Assembly: GCA_917880885.1 (NCBI GenBank)
Contig: OU862910.1
Location: 50,211,285 to 50,275,284 of the forward strand
Direction of reading: 5' to 3'
Source of the DNA: Limnephilus marmoratus
Taxonomy: Eukaryota; Arthropoda; Insecta; Trichoptera; Limnephilidae
DNA length: 64,000 bases
Below, piece after piece: positions 42,240-53,060 of this stretch. Within the stretch, counting starts at the first letter, position 1. Each line of letters starts with the position of its first letter. The position numbers were made by a program, and so were the translations under genes. A model generated the notes under the pieces. The model made no database searches. It worked only from the letters and a program-made list of their open reading frames with translations, and was not told where the DNA came from.

Positions 42240-42940
42240 TTCACTCCAGGCTAGTGACCTTGGCGTTACAATTAATGAACATTCAGAAAGATCCAATTTC
42301 AAGTTTGCAGGAAATGTATTAGCAGGTATGAAGTTCAATGAACATTGATGTTATCATGTTACTGCAAAATATATTGGGTTGGGCGAACCAGATCTTCCTG
42401 ATTTTCCAGACATTAAATGGTATTCAGAACATGTGCTTGAAAGCCAATACTTGCTTCAAATTGTAAAATGTAGAAACACAGAATGCTGTCGTCCAAGAAG
42501 TGGCTTATTTAGATTACTAGACAACAAGTTTCTCCCACCACCAATAAAAGTAAAACAAACAGTTGATGGTTTTGGATGATGGACGGCATGAATTCTTGAA
42601 TTCTTCACTCAAAGATTTTCTGCAAATGCCCTTCGATTATTTTTGTCCAACGGTAAAATTGAAGCTATGAAGTCGAATATGCAAAATGTGTGATCTTTAT
42701 CATGCTTTTGTCAAGTTATTAAATTGTCACATCGAGAAGATCCATAAAAAAGTAAACACGCACGATGTGCATAATACAAAATTTAGACAAGCACCGAGAT
42801 GAAGGCTCGATGAGAACGATGTCGATATTCCAAAATCACACGAAAGTGAGCAGACACAACACTGAGCAGCAAACATCCAATGTTATCGAAGACTTAGAGA
42901 CATGGATTCGTATGTCATGGACTGAGGACTGTTAATTTGA
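42240..42940 (+). pseudogene. Broken ORF of a second recurrent arthropod hypothetical protein
   Basis: Plus-strand frames read GLGEPDLPDFPDIKWYSEHV, ESQYLLQIVKCRNTECCRP and NKFLPPPIKVKQTVDG. After a frame change come FLQMPFDYFCPTVK and RICKMCDLYHAFVKLLNCH (C2H2-like), ending with VIEDLETWIRMSW. I recall this order (ESQYxLQVVKC, FLPPP, FDYxCPS, zinc finger) as a multicopy arthropod protein without known function. Several stops and shifts are present. It is a decayed copy in gene 3 intron 1. Confidence 0.5.
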
Positions 42941-43299
42941 ATTAATAAACTAAAATTTCAAAAGAAGTTTGTTTGTTCATTAATATATTAAGATTATAAT
43001 AACTGAATACCATGTCAATAAATTTTGCTTAAATAAATATTATATGCGTTCAGTGCATTAAAAGTCCTCTATTCCAAGCCTTATTTCTAGAGTTACAACT
43101 GCTGCTCATAAATCAATAAAGAAACCAGAACACATTGAATGCGTGTACCAATGTTTCATAAGCATGGGAGGGGGGGGGGTAAGAGCTTACTTTTGCTGAC
43201 GAGGGAGAGGGTGGGGTTACTAATTGAAAAAAAATCTGCATATGTAATATTTGAAAGGCCCCCTTGGCGTGATTTTCGTAGCAAATCTCGCTTTCAAAT

Positions 43300-43490
43300 C
43301 CCACATATCAGACGTCTCCCGCGCCAACAAAATTCTTGGATTTGTTCTCCGTAATGCAAGATCATTTACTAATGGAATCGTAATACTGAGAACATCTTTA
43401 TGAAGTTGAAGTATCCTGTAATTATATGCGCCCCTTCCGAACAATACCAAATCTTAAAAATAGAAAAAGTACAAAAGAGGTTTAAGCATT
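43300..43490 (+). pseudogene. LINE RT relic
   Basis: Fragments HISDVSRANKILGFVLRNARSF and a following degenerate stretch resemble the thumb region of the CR1/Jockey-like elements in this window (compare KAYRMLGFVIRNSREF at 34.57 kb). Too short and broken for more. Confidence 0.5.
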
Positions 43491-44262
43491 ACTGTACATG
43501 AAGGAATATGTACATACTTTCCATTCCTGCATCTGTCCTTGTTCTTAACAGTAAAGCTTGATTTCAACACCTTAGAAGCCCGCCAAAAAATATTATTAGG
43601 TTTACATTTTTTTAAGTTAATCTCTGGAACTATACTTAATCCATCTATTTTGAAAGTGCCTAACAATTCCACTCATGGAAGACACTGCACTTTTTATATG
43701 CTCCGAAAGTAAGTACTTCTGCCCTTCAGAACCATCAATCAACGGAGAAACTGAAGTCCTTGTCTCTGATATTTCAGGTTCCAAATCTTGATGGTTTTCA
43801 TAGTTAAAGTCAGTATTTATAATATTATTCATAATTACCTATTATGCACTAGTAATTGTATAATAATATTTAATAATAATGTCGATCATCCAGTTAATTA
43901 GTCAGACATCTCCGAAAAATCAAAATTTGAGTTGAGTAAGCAGTTATATGTAAAAGTGTACCCCCTATTTTATAAAATACTCGGATTATTCATAAAAGCA
44001 ACCAAATCAATTATAATGCAGAAAAACTTATAGTGAATTCAACAAAATGTTGAGTTTGTCCGGGTCACTAGTAGGATATTTGACTTACTAATGTACCGAA
44101 CCGTTATACCTCCCGGTGTTAGTTCATGATATATTTAATGTGTAAAATACAGATACGTGTAATTTGAATTATTCCACATTATCTCAAAACTTATTATTTA
44201 GAGAAGTCTGACTAATCAACTGGACAATGGATGTATTTATTAAATCTTTTTTATTATTTCAG

Positions 44263-44416
44263 ATTAAGGATGACAAAAGTACTGGTTATTTTATATGCGA
44301 CGTTTGCATATTAAGATTGAGGGACAGCTATAACTTTAGAAATCAAGTTGACAGAGCTCAATCTAAATTAAATAAGGAAAATGATGAAAATTCCACACTG
44401 GATACTTCATTAACAG
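44263..44416 (+). CDS. ZAD-C2H2 gene 3, exon 2 (ZAD C-terminal half)
   Basis: Acceptor atttcag/ATTAAG and donor AACAG/gtctgt give 154 bases, the same length and phases as gene 2. It encodes YFICDVCILRLRDSY with the second zinc pair, then NFRNQVDRAQSKLN. It differs from gene 2 at scattered positions. Confidence 0.82.
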
Positions 44417-45186
44417 GTCTGTTGTTTCCAGGCAGTCTCTTAAATTTAAAGTTGTGAAAGCAGTTCAATTAGGACCCTCATTAGGATCTCCATCCATCTC
44501 TACGGCTGCAGGAAGAAGAAAAGCATTTGAATGTTACTTTCCAATCATTCTTGCTACAAATCGTTTTATTCACGAATTTCCTTCTAGATGCCGTATTGTA
44601 CATTAACCACTTCCCAGGCGAATTATTCTGCAATCATTTTTAGTTTAAAAAAAAAACTATTTTGTATCATTATGTTATGCACACGTTTAATTACATGCAG
44701 TAAAGAAATAAACTAGAAGTACTTGGTAGGCGTGTTTGATGGTCCAAATATTAGGTCCTTACATATGAATAACTTGGATAACTTCTTGCAAGGGAAAAAA
44801 TTCAACTCCGATGGGGCAGTCCAAACCGCCTTCAAAGATTTTATTCATTCCCGTCCGAATGGTTTTTTTAGTAAAGAGATCGATGAACTACCTATGAGAT
44901 GGCAAAAGTGCATAGATAGCAATGGTACATACTTTGATTAAATAAATATATTATATTAAAAAAAATCGACTTTATGTTCCTGCCATACAAAACGCCAATT
45001 TCATATGTAAGGACCTAATATTTGCCTAATCGAGGCTTAAATTTCTATTACAAAACTGTTTTTGGGCTATTGAGCTAAATGGAACATTCCAATTTGTATG
45101 GAAGGGCCTTCTAGTTTTCTTCTTTACTATGTAACATGTGCATTTGCCCGGTTAGTAGTTAAAAATGTCATTTCGCTTAGTTTCAG
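44417..45186 (+). other. Intron 2 of gene 3
   Basis: 770 bases containing a mariner-derived MITE at 44751-45018. The acceptor tagtttcag precedes exon 3. Confidence 0.6.
44751..45018. mobile_element. mariner-derived MITE keeping a transposase C-terminus
   Basis: The ends TTAGGTCCTTACATATGAA and ttcatatgtaaggacctaa are exact inverses, flanked by TA. The inside is open on the plus strand and encodes a mariner C-terminal tail (FLQGKKFNSDGAVQ, LPMRWQKCIDSNGTYFD). The catalytic domain has been deleted. Confidence 0.9.
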
Positions 45187-46076
45187 ATATGCTAGAAAAT
45201 GATGCAAAGGAAAACATTGTTAAGCAAGAATACTCTTCTGAAGATGAATTTCGTTTCTGTGTGGAAATAAAACCCGTGGAGAGTGAAGAGTCAAAGTGTG
45301 TGTTAAAAAAAGCTACAAAAAAACTCTTTTTGTTACCTAGAATTAAAAAAGAAAGATTGAGAAGAATTGTAAAGCCTTCTATTCTTACCGGGCAGGATGA
45401 TGAACCTTCTAATGAAGATAATTCTATTGAAATAAATAGTAAGAGTGGAGTCCGACATACTGGAAGAAAAAGGTCCGAAGAAGAATTAAGAGAATGCAAA
45501 CGTCGCTATCAAATGGAGCATTACGCCAGGTCAATCCCTTACAAATTAGAAAAGACAGATGTCTCTTGTAAAATATGTAAAAAGACTTTTACGTCTAATG
45601 CAAATCTCGTTAAACATATGCCGGAACATTACCCAAATTTAGTTTGTCACATTTGTGGAAAGTTTGCACTCAGCGTCAAAAAATTAAGTAAACACATTGA
45701 CACACATGCTCCAGAGAAAGTGGCTTGTAATATATGTAATAAAGTGATGAAGAAGGCCAGCATGCGCCGACATGTTTGGACGCACACCGGAGATCACTAC
45801 ATCTACCCTTGTGAGAAATGCCCCGAGAAGTTCATAAGTTATACCTCACGTACCAACCACATGGCCAAAGTGCATCAAGTGGAAGTTCTGCATAAATGCA
45901 AAATTTGCCCGAAGGCTTTCCGAATTTCTGGGTATCTGGCGACCCATATGAGGAAGTTCCATCTTAAAGAGAGGAACCACCCTTGCCCCGAATGTGGAAA
46001 ACCATTTTTTCGTAAAAGAGAAATGCAAAGGCACTTGGTCAGGCATACAAAAGAAAAAAATGTGCTCTCAGCTTAA
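45187..46076 (+). CDS. ZAD-C2H2 gene 3, exon 3 (six intact fingers, truncated)
   Basis: Acceptor tagtttcag/AT, ATG at 45189. It encodes the same acidic and basic N-terminal blocks (VKQEYSSEDEF, GVRHTGRKRSEEE) and six complete C2H2 fingers, the last CPECGKPFFRKREMQRHLVRH. A short deletion at about 46059 shifts the frame, giving a stop at 46074-46076. Remains of fingers 7 and 8 are legible to 46204 in other frames (LKSYGQKDTL, CKRTLTQNCTLKGL). With exons 1 and 2 the protein would be about 388 residues. It may be a shortened functional paralogue or an early pseudogene. Confidence 0.8.
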
Positions 46077-46204
46077 AGAGCTATGGACAAAAGGACACCC
46101 TCATCCAGCACATGAAAATTCATAATAATGATAAACGGTTTAATTGTAGCATATGCGATTGCAAAAGGACGCTTACACAAAATTGCACACTGAAAGGTCT
46201 TTGA

Positions 46205-46835
46205 CTTTGTGTTTTATGATGTGTCTGAATTATTACTCTTTTAGAGTACATATATTTGAATTTCACTTTTGTTTTCTCGATAGAATGAATGACATGGAAT
46301 CTTGAAAGAGGAGAATAACCCACATCCCGACATTCGATCGAGCTGAAACTCGACAGATAGGTTTGTCGATGACGATGCGTTATATTGGTGGCAATTATGC
46401 ACACACACAGGACCCATAAACCACTTGCTTTTCAATTATAACTTGTAAAAATAAAAATCTAGAAAATTATTAATTTAGTGTGCTAAACTTAAGTAGTCCA
46501 ACAACACAGCTCACTAAATAAATAATTTTCTAGGTTTTTATACTTGTAAATAAAAAAAATGGTTTGCCAACATTTCATTGAGTATTTGTATTTATTACAT
46601 CATATTTAGAAAGTATTTAAGCGTTTAATATAGGTATGAAATAAATGTCTATTTGACCAACTTCTGGTTGGTAGCGCAATTGATTCCAATCACTGGGAAG
46701 GAAGGTTCAAACCTCGGTCAAACCAAAAAAATAACATTTTATATAAATTTGATTTTTTTGTTACTTTTCACTAAAATTGAATTAGAGGTACAGATTAATT
46801 TTATTTCAATTAAATGTTTCAATGGTGTAATTTAA
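46205..46835. other. Intergenic sequence after gene 3
   Basis: AT-rich. Contains tggttggtagcgcaattgattcc-type sequence at 46668, not tRNA-like enough to call. No gene recognised. Confidence 0.35.
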
Positions 46836-47075
46836 CCCCTAGGGGCCGGAGCCTAATAGCAGTGTTGAAGAATCGTACCCATGCACGGTACGAAGCACTG
46901 CAATTGCAGTGTCGACCTTAAATATTCATTTTGCCTCTGGATATTACCTCTCCTAGATTAGTTATAGACAAAAAGAAAAATGTCACTTTACCGAGTGTAG
47001 GCTGTGGTCTACATGTGGGATCTAGCAAAAAAAACTTTTTATTTATTGAAGTTTCTTGCGTCCGTCCCCTATGGG
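46836..47075. mobile_element. TTAA-flanked MITE P3
   Basis: TTAA (46832-46835) then CCCCTAGGGGCCGG, ending CCCCTATGGG then TTAA (47076-47079). 240 bp, no ORF. Ends like P1 and P2. Confidence 0.55.
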
Positions 47076-47245
47076 TTAAATAGTGTTTATGGTTTTAATA
47101 AGTCAGGTACGCCTCATAATCGGCAGAACAGCGTAAGTGCCAAACAGTAAATTTTTCAGAAGGTTCTTTTTATTTAACTTTCTTCACTGATTCCAAAAAG
47201 GATTTTGGTTAAGGTTAAACGTCACATACGTTATAATCTACGTAT

Positions 47246-49538
47246 GGGAGCGTTCAAGTATTACGTAACGCAATTTTTTAAGATTTTTGACCCCCCCTCC
47301 CCCCCATGTAACGCGCCGTAACATTTTTCTGTTCAACCCCCCCCCCCCCCCCCCTAAGCGTTACGTAACACCCAAGTAACAATTTTTACCTGAAAGTCAC
47401 AATTAAGTTGCGCAACGTACAACGTTAAATGTCGCTTAAATACCCTTTTTCTTGATTTTATCGCGTTTGCGGTAATAAATAAAACAAGAGAATTCTAACT
47501 CGCGATACATTATATACATTTTATTTATTCATATTGTCATTTATGAAAAAAATTGAGAATATTATTATTTTTATCAGACTTGTATTCCTTCCAGATGTCC
47601 ACAATTTAACACTGTCTTAACTAGAATAAACCTACAACACATACTTTCTTTTACATTAGCTTTAGTGAGGAGGCCCCGAGGAAAGTAATTTCCCTAAGTT
47701 TTCCCTGTGGAGCAACACTTTACTCCACTATGATTCACAAACTGACCCATAGTGGAGTTAAACCCTTTCCACGTCCCGTATGCAGTTATACAAGTTCTCG
47801 AAGGGAAGATTTAAAAATCAACAGTATGATTCACAGAAGATAAAAACCATTTTCATGTCCTGACTGCAACTATTCGTGTTCTCTAAAGAGATATCTAAGA
47901 AGTCACTTGCTGACTCACGGTGTAGAAAAACCGTTTTCATGTTCCGACTGCAGCTATTCATGTACTACGAAGAGAAATCTAAAAATTACCCATGTTCACC
48001 CACAGTGGAGAAAATCCATTTTCACTTTCCGACTGCAACTATTCTACTTCTCGAAAAAAAATAACGATAACGGCACTTGCTAACTCACAGTGACGAAAAA
48101 CCTTTTTCTTGTCCCGATTGCGACTATTCATGCGCTACACAACGATATCCAAAAGTTCACGTGTTGAACCACACTGGACAAAAACCTTTTTCATGTCCCA
48201 ACTGCAATTATTCATGTAGTAGTGCAAAGGAACTTCTTAGAAATCATTTGCTTACTCAAAGTGATAGTAGTGATACAAAACCTTTTACCTGTTTCTACTG
48301 CACTATTCATGTTTTACAAAGAGTCACCAAAAATCACATGTTAACGCACATTGGACAAAAACCATTTTCCTGTCCAGAATGCAGTTATACAAGTTCTCAA
48401 AAGGACAATTTATAAATCCACCGTGCGATTTACAGAAGAGAAAACCTTTTACATCTCCTGACTGTAACTATTCAGAGAAATCAAAAAATCACATGTTTAC
48501 TCACAGTGATGAAAAACCCATTTCATGCCCTGACTGCAACTATTCTTCTTCTCGAAAAAAAACTAAAACGGCACTTGCTAATTCACAGTGATGAAAAACC
48601 TTTTACTTGCTCCGAGTGCAAATATTCAGGCGCTACAAAACGGTATCTAAAAATTCACATGTTTACCCACACTGGACCAAAACCTTTTTCGTGTCCCGAC
48701 TGCAATTATTCATGTTGTACAAAAGAACTTCTTAGAAATCATTTGCTGACTCACAGTGCTACAAAACCACTTACATGTTTCTACTGCAACTATTCGTGTT
48801 CTACAAAGAGGCACGAAAAATCACATGTTTACCTTCAGCAGACAAAACTATTTTTTTGTCCCAGCGTGGTTTTTCAAGTTTTCGAAAGGGAGATTAAAAA
48901 ATCCACAGAAAGATTCAAAGTGTAGAAAACCTTTTTCATGTTCTGAGTGTAACTATGCATGTACTACGAAACCTAGCTTTAGGTAATATTATTATATTTT
49001 AGCAGTAAACTAACCTGTGTGTAATAACTAAAAAGCGTTGTTCTTACTAAAAACTCTCGTATAACATCATTCATATGTTGCATAAATTTTTCTTTTGTTT
49101 TCTTCCAAATTTGGTTGGCATTTTTTGGTTGCGCTGCGCTGGCAAGTCAGCATGAGAGCCTTTATAGGCCAATAACAGCTGATGATGTAAATCTCCCGGT
49201 TTGGAGGACATTATAATTAATAAAAACTCACATTAACAACACTGACTACAGCAAATTGTGTTTATGCGTATTTCGTGTTTAAAAAACATACGAATACTGA
49301 CAACGAAAATAAAATAAAAATGACGCACAATTGAGTCGAGGAATTCCCCGTACAACATAAACTAAAAGGCTTGCGAACTTGGAAGATTTCAATTCCTTAG
49401 TTTATTTTATTTAAATAAAGAAAAACATGTTACGTAACGCGTCCATCGAACCCCCCCCCCTCCCCGTAACGCGCCGTAACGTTTCACCAGACCCCCCCTC
49501 CCCCCCCCAAGTGCGTTACGTAATACTTGAACGGCCCC
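47246..49538. mobile_element. TIR element family B, 2.3-kb copy carrying a zinc-finger array
   Basis: The termini GGGAGCGTTCAAGTATTACG and the inverse (cgtaatacttgaacggcccc) are flanked by TAT on both sides. The outer ~240 and ~170 bp match the two halves of the short copy at 2412-2813, including acatgttacgtaacgcg, gcgccgtaacg and C-tracts. The extra ~1.85 kb in the middle contains decayed C2H2 modules. No transposase is visible, so it is non-autonomous. Confidence 0.8.
47830..48985 (+). pseudogene. Decayed array of C2H2 zinc-finger modules
   Basis: About a dozen modules of ~28 codons repeat the pattern KPF(S/T)CPxCxYSC with a distal HxLxH, linked by T(H/Q)SDEKPF or THTGQKPF linkers. Examples are KPFSCPDCDYSCATQRY and KPFSCPNCNYSC. 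Frames change repeatedly between 47.83 and 48.98 kb, with stops after short runs (48077-48415 and 48506-48925 are the longest). The CxxCxYS finger type is unlike the fingers of genes 1-3, so it comes from a different gene or has evolved inside the element. It no longer encodes one protein. Confidence 0.75.
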
Positions 49539-49544
49539 TATTCG

Positions 49545-49910
49545 CAGATGGCGCCAATTAAATTATTTTATGTTTTTAATACTTTTTGCATGTTGTTCTT
49601 TAAAATATTGAGGAGAATTAATTGTTTGCGCCCGTACATATTTAATATGAATATAAATAAATAGTTTTGTCCATAAACAAACCCAAATCTTTCAAGAAAG
49701 GCTGAAAAATACAATATTGGATTGAGTCACCGATACAAAATTGAATTTTTCAGCCTCTCTTGAAAGATTTGGGTTTGTTTATGGACAAAACTATTTATTT
49801 ATATTCATATTAAATATGTGCAGGTGCAAACAATTAATTTACCTTAATATTTTAAAGCGTAACATGCAAAAAGTATTAAAAACCTAAAATAATTTTATTG
49901 GCGCCATCTG
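49545..49910. mobile_element. Foldback element, 166-bp arms
   Basis: The left arm 49545-49710 (CAGATGGCGCCAATT at its outer end) and the right arm 49745-49910 are near-perfect inverses with a 34-base loop. It could form a long hairpin RNA if transcribed. It starts 6 bp after family B, so insertion next to or into its flank is likely. Confidence 0.9.
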
Positions 49911-49938
49911 TTAATGTGTAGATTCTAACGTAGGTATG

Positions 49939-50365
49939 TTTTTTTTTTTTTTTTTTTTTTTACAGTGAATACCGCACAAGAATCTCAACTGCTCCCGTCT
50001 GGAGCCAGTGGGACTATGGCATCCCCAATTGGGGTATGTTGTGAGGCTGAAGGTAGTGGGGAGGGGAAGGAGGTGGGGAAGAGGAAGGTTGGGAAGTACC
50101 TGGCTATTCAGATCTGGTCACTAAACACGGCTAAAGCCATTTTCAAGCAACGTTTCAATTCTGAATGGTGGTCTTACACCAGGGCGATACTAATAGTATC
50201 TTCCACTCTGGAACATGCCGCAAATATACTATATATTATTTTAAATTAATTAATTGTGAAATAACACAAATTAATCAAATAAAATTTATTTGCGCATGCC
50301 GGGTTCGAACCCGCGACCTCCGGAATGTGAGTCAAGAGTCTTAGCCACTGGACTACGGAGGTCGT
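49939..50365 (-). repeat. SINE1, full-length copy
   Basis: Best copy of the family. On the minus strand the tRNA-like head is gacgacctccgtagtccagtgg with box B gggttcgaacccggc. It is followed by an AT-rich linker, the conserved body and a poly-A of 22. Length about 427 bp. Such elements are transcribed by Pol III and moved by a LINE. Other copies are at 24.8, 25.1, 38.2, 60.7 and 62.4 kb. Confidence 0.92.
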
Positions 50366-50627
50366 TCAATGTGTGATATGTGACATTTAACCTTAATTAG
50401 GATTATAAATCTTTGGATGCTGCCTATATAAAGCTGATAATACAATTATCTGAATGCCTTCAGTTGTTGAGATAGTGGCGGTAACACTGTTTTGCCTATG
50501 ACCCTGACAGATTTTTTCCTTAGGAAATGTCACAAACGCTGTTTGGAATACATATTTTTTTTTTTAAATATTTATCATGCAATCATGATAGGTAAACAAA
50601 TAACTAAATAAAATGGTTCCATGACAG

Positions 50628-50716
50628 TTGATCCGCCGACAATTGGCCCCCAGCAGTTGACACCCTCCGACTGTTGATCCGGTGGACAGTTGATCCCTCG
50701 GACAATTAATCCCCTA
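50628..50716. repeat. Degenerate ~17-bp tandem repeat
   Basis: Six imperfect units of the form gacagttgatccgccg, gacaattggcccccag, cagttgacaccctccg, gactgttgatccggtg, gacagttgatccctcg, gacaattaatcccct. It ends near the start of a SINE1 fragment. Confidence 0.75.
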
Positions 50717-50859
50717 AAAGATTATTTCTTCATGTAAGGTTGCAAAGTGGTTATACGACCGTATAACCAAAATTACTAACAATAATTTTTACTCCGAAGG
50801 AGCATGCGGTAATAACAAAATACGACATACTTATACGTGCAGTTGGCTTCCTACTTGCA

Positions 50860-51250
50860 CATAACAACATTTTTTATCTGAATACAAAACCAGAGGCCCA
50901 ACTTCTCCCAACCGTCAGGAGCCATGGCAAGTGAGACTATGGCATCCCCACTTTTAGTGGCCTGGCTATTCAGATCTAGTCACAAATGTGGCCAAAACCA
51001 TTTCAAGTAATAAGTCTAATACTTGTATACTCTACACACCAGCGTAAAAATACAAAAAAAATCATGTAACATAACTTTTTTTATGCGAATACAACACAAG
51101 AGTCCCAACCGTCTGGAGCCAGTGAGAGAGTATGGTGTCCCCAATTTTATGTATGTTATAAGACTGAAGGTAGTGGGGAGGGGAAGAAGATATGGAAAAT
51201 GTACCTGGCTATTCAGATCTAATCACCAAATACGACTAAATACGGTGAGA
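50860..51250 (-). repeat. Two diverged SINE1 fragments
   Basis: 50878-51005 and 51085-51245 carry pieces of the SINE1 body (gaatacaacacaagagtccc, gtggggaggggaagaagat, ctggctattcagatct). Both are degraded and lack heads. Confidence 0.75.
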
Positions 51251-51454
51251 TAGAGCTGCAATATTTTTGTCACTGATGTATTAGGCAGCATTGAACTGTT
51301 TTCATTAAAAATCGTAATTTGACAAAAATGTCGCGTACGCTGTTTTGCCGACTATGGGTCAATATGTTTAGTAATGTTATATTATTGTGAAAACAAGCTT
51401 ATGGGTCCGAGTGATTAGATGTATTTTCCATTTTTATAATTTTCAATTTGGGAG

Positions 51455-51905
51455 GTGGATGTGGGTACCGCCGCCCCGGGAACCATTTATTGGATAACTA
51501 ACACCTCTGCCGTAGGTCACTCAAAGTGGTTTGCTACGTTTGGTAACCTTGCAGGGGTGCCTGGGTTCATGGAATGAGGTTTGTCCGGGTCTTGGTGGCA
51601 GATGCGTCTGCCCACCAGCTGCATGGCACGCCGGATCGGGAGAGAATGGTTGAGGGAGTCCCTTTGACTTCTGCAGCCGTACTCTCTCGGAACATTGCCT
51701 TGCTTCACAGTGGATGGATTGAACTCCTGGACACATTGACCCCCAGATTCCTTCTCACCCCTAATACTCTTTACCTTCCTGGAACTTCCTCTCCATCCTT
51801 TACTAAAAAGACCCTCCACACAGTATCCCCAAAGATGACATAGGCCCTGAGGGGAATTATTTTACTCAGGGCCTCCTGTGTAGAGCTAATGTAAAAAAAA
51901 AGTTA
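51455..51905 (+). repeat. SINE2 copy, plus strand, with CR1-like tail
   Basis: It starts ggtggatgtgggtaccgccg and carries cccaccagctgcatggcacg and tcccgatccggc-type sequence. The tail holds the hairpin ggccctgag/ctcagggcc (51843-51873) and poly-A. The tail matches the CR1 LINE 3' end at 19.92-19.99 kb. Confidence 0.9.
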
Positions 51906-52004
51906 ACTGGTTGGTAGCCTAAATGGAAAAATGCGTCCGGATACCACCCAGTCCCAGAAGTCGTGGGTTCAATTTCTTCGCAAGATAACAAAAAACTAAC
52001 TCCT

Positions 52005-52620
52005 CTACCAGAACAATGAGGATCCAGCAGAAATCAGAAGAAGAATCACAGCAGCCAACAAAACATACTTCTCTTTGCTGCCAGTGTTTAAGTCGCGTAG
52101 TGTCCATAGAAAAACCAAAATAACCATATGTAAGACCATTGTTAGAACTGTATTGGCATATGGATGTGAGGCGCTGACACTGACGGTAAAGATGGCTGAA
52201 ATGCTGGATACTTTTGAAAGAAAAGTGCTGAGAAGAATATGTGGATCCGTGAAAGAGGGTGAACAGTGGCGCATCCGACACAATACAGAATTGTACGATA
52301 TATATAAGGCCCCTAGCATCTCAGCACATATGAGACTCCTCAGGCTGAGATGGGCTGGGCATGTACAGAGAATGCCGGATACACGCGTCCCAAAAAAAAT
52401 TTTGACTGGATACCCAGGTGGAAAGAGAAAAGTGGGAAGACCCAGACTGAGGTGGGAAGACGAAGTAAGAGGGGATGCAGCACAGCTACTCCAGGTACCA
52501 AATTGGAAGTCAGCCGCTGAGGATAGGAGGAGTTGGAGGCGACTGTTGCAGGAGGCTAAAGCTCCATATGGGCTGTAGCACCATCGAAGAAGAGAACTCC
52601 TCCACCAACGCAAGCAAAAT
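52005..52620 (+). pseudogene. RTE-like LINE ORF C-terminal fragment
   Basis: The plus-strand frame from about 52012 gives IRRRITAANKTYFSLLPVFK, ICKTIVRTVLAYGCEALTL, TFERKVLRRICG, RLRWAGHVQRMPDTRVPKK and GGKRKVGRPRLRWEDEV, a standard C-terminal signature of insect RTE-type RT ORFs. It stops at 52576-52578. 5' truncated; no catalytic RT residues are included. A related fragment is at 63312-63703. Confidence 0.85.
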
Positions 52621-52659
52621 TTTCCATTTATAATGATGGTAGTAGGAGTTTTTCAGGTG

Positions 52660-53060
52660 TTTTTTTTAATTTCAATTTTTTTTATTTAATTCGCGCAGGA
52701 AGCCTTGAGGAAAATAATTTCCCTCAGGGCCTACAACATCTTTGGGGATGCTGGGTGGAGGAATGAAAAGGGAGGAAATGCAAGGCCTGCAAATCATTCC
52801 ACAGCCGAGCTGTTGGACCTGCCGGGAGAACTTGTAAGAGTTGTAGAAACGACCCCTTCTCTTGTTACAAATGTCAATCGCGTACAAATGTTGGGCGCGC
52901 ATTTGACGTGTTTATCAAACTATGCACCGATGCCGGAGGGATAAATGGCGCCAGTTCTGTTGAAATACCGGTAGAACAAGGACAACATTCCTATCTGACG
53001 CATGCACTCTAAAGATTGCAGTCTGTTAAGATTTCTGCACAGAGTCTAAGATTTTCTTGA
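52660..53060 (-). pseudogene. CR1 LINE 3' end fragment
   Basis: The minus strand carries RAQHLYAIDICNKRRGRFYN and a Trp-less continuation, then the 3' UTR hairpin region (ggccctgagggaaattattt) and a poly-A-like end near 52670. It is a relative of the copy at 19.9 kb. Confidence 0.75.

Larger units (their letters stand above)
39114..44262 (+). other. Intron 1 of gene 3
   Basis: A 5.1-kb intron between donor gtaagac and acceptor ttatttcag, against 1.7 kb in gene 2. The difference is mostly TE insertions: a long-TIR element, a MITE, LINE fragments and a broken hypothetical ORF. 40020-41050 is AT-rich with (taagtaaataa)-like repeats. Confidence 0.6.

Noticed and set aside
49965..50249. Recurring 94-126-codon ORFs with EGSGEGKEVGKRKVGKYLAIQIW
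   Set aside because: They coincide with SINE1 bodies in copies at 38.3, 50.0 and 62.6 kb and are incidental to the repeat.
51574..51843. Recurring ORFs of the type RFVRVLxADASAHQLHG at 25.6, 51.6 and 58.6 kb
   Set aside because: They fall in SINE2 copies on either strand and their similarity reflects the repeat DNA; stops differ between copies.
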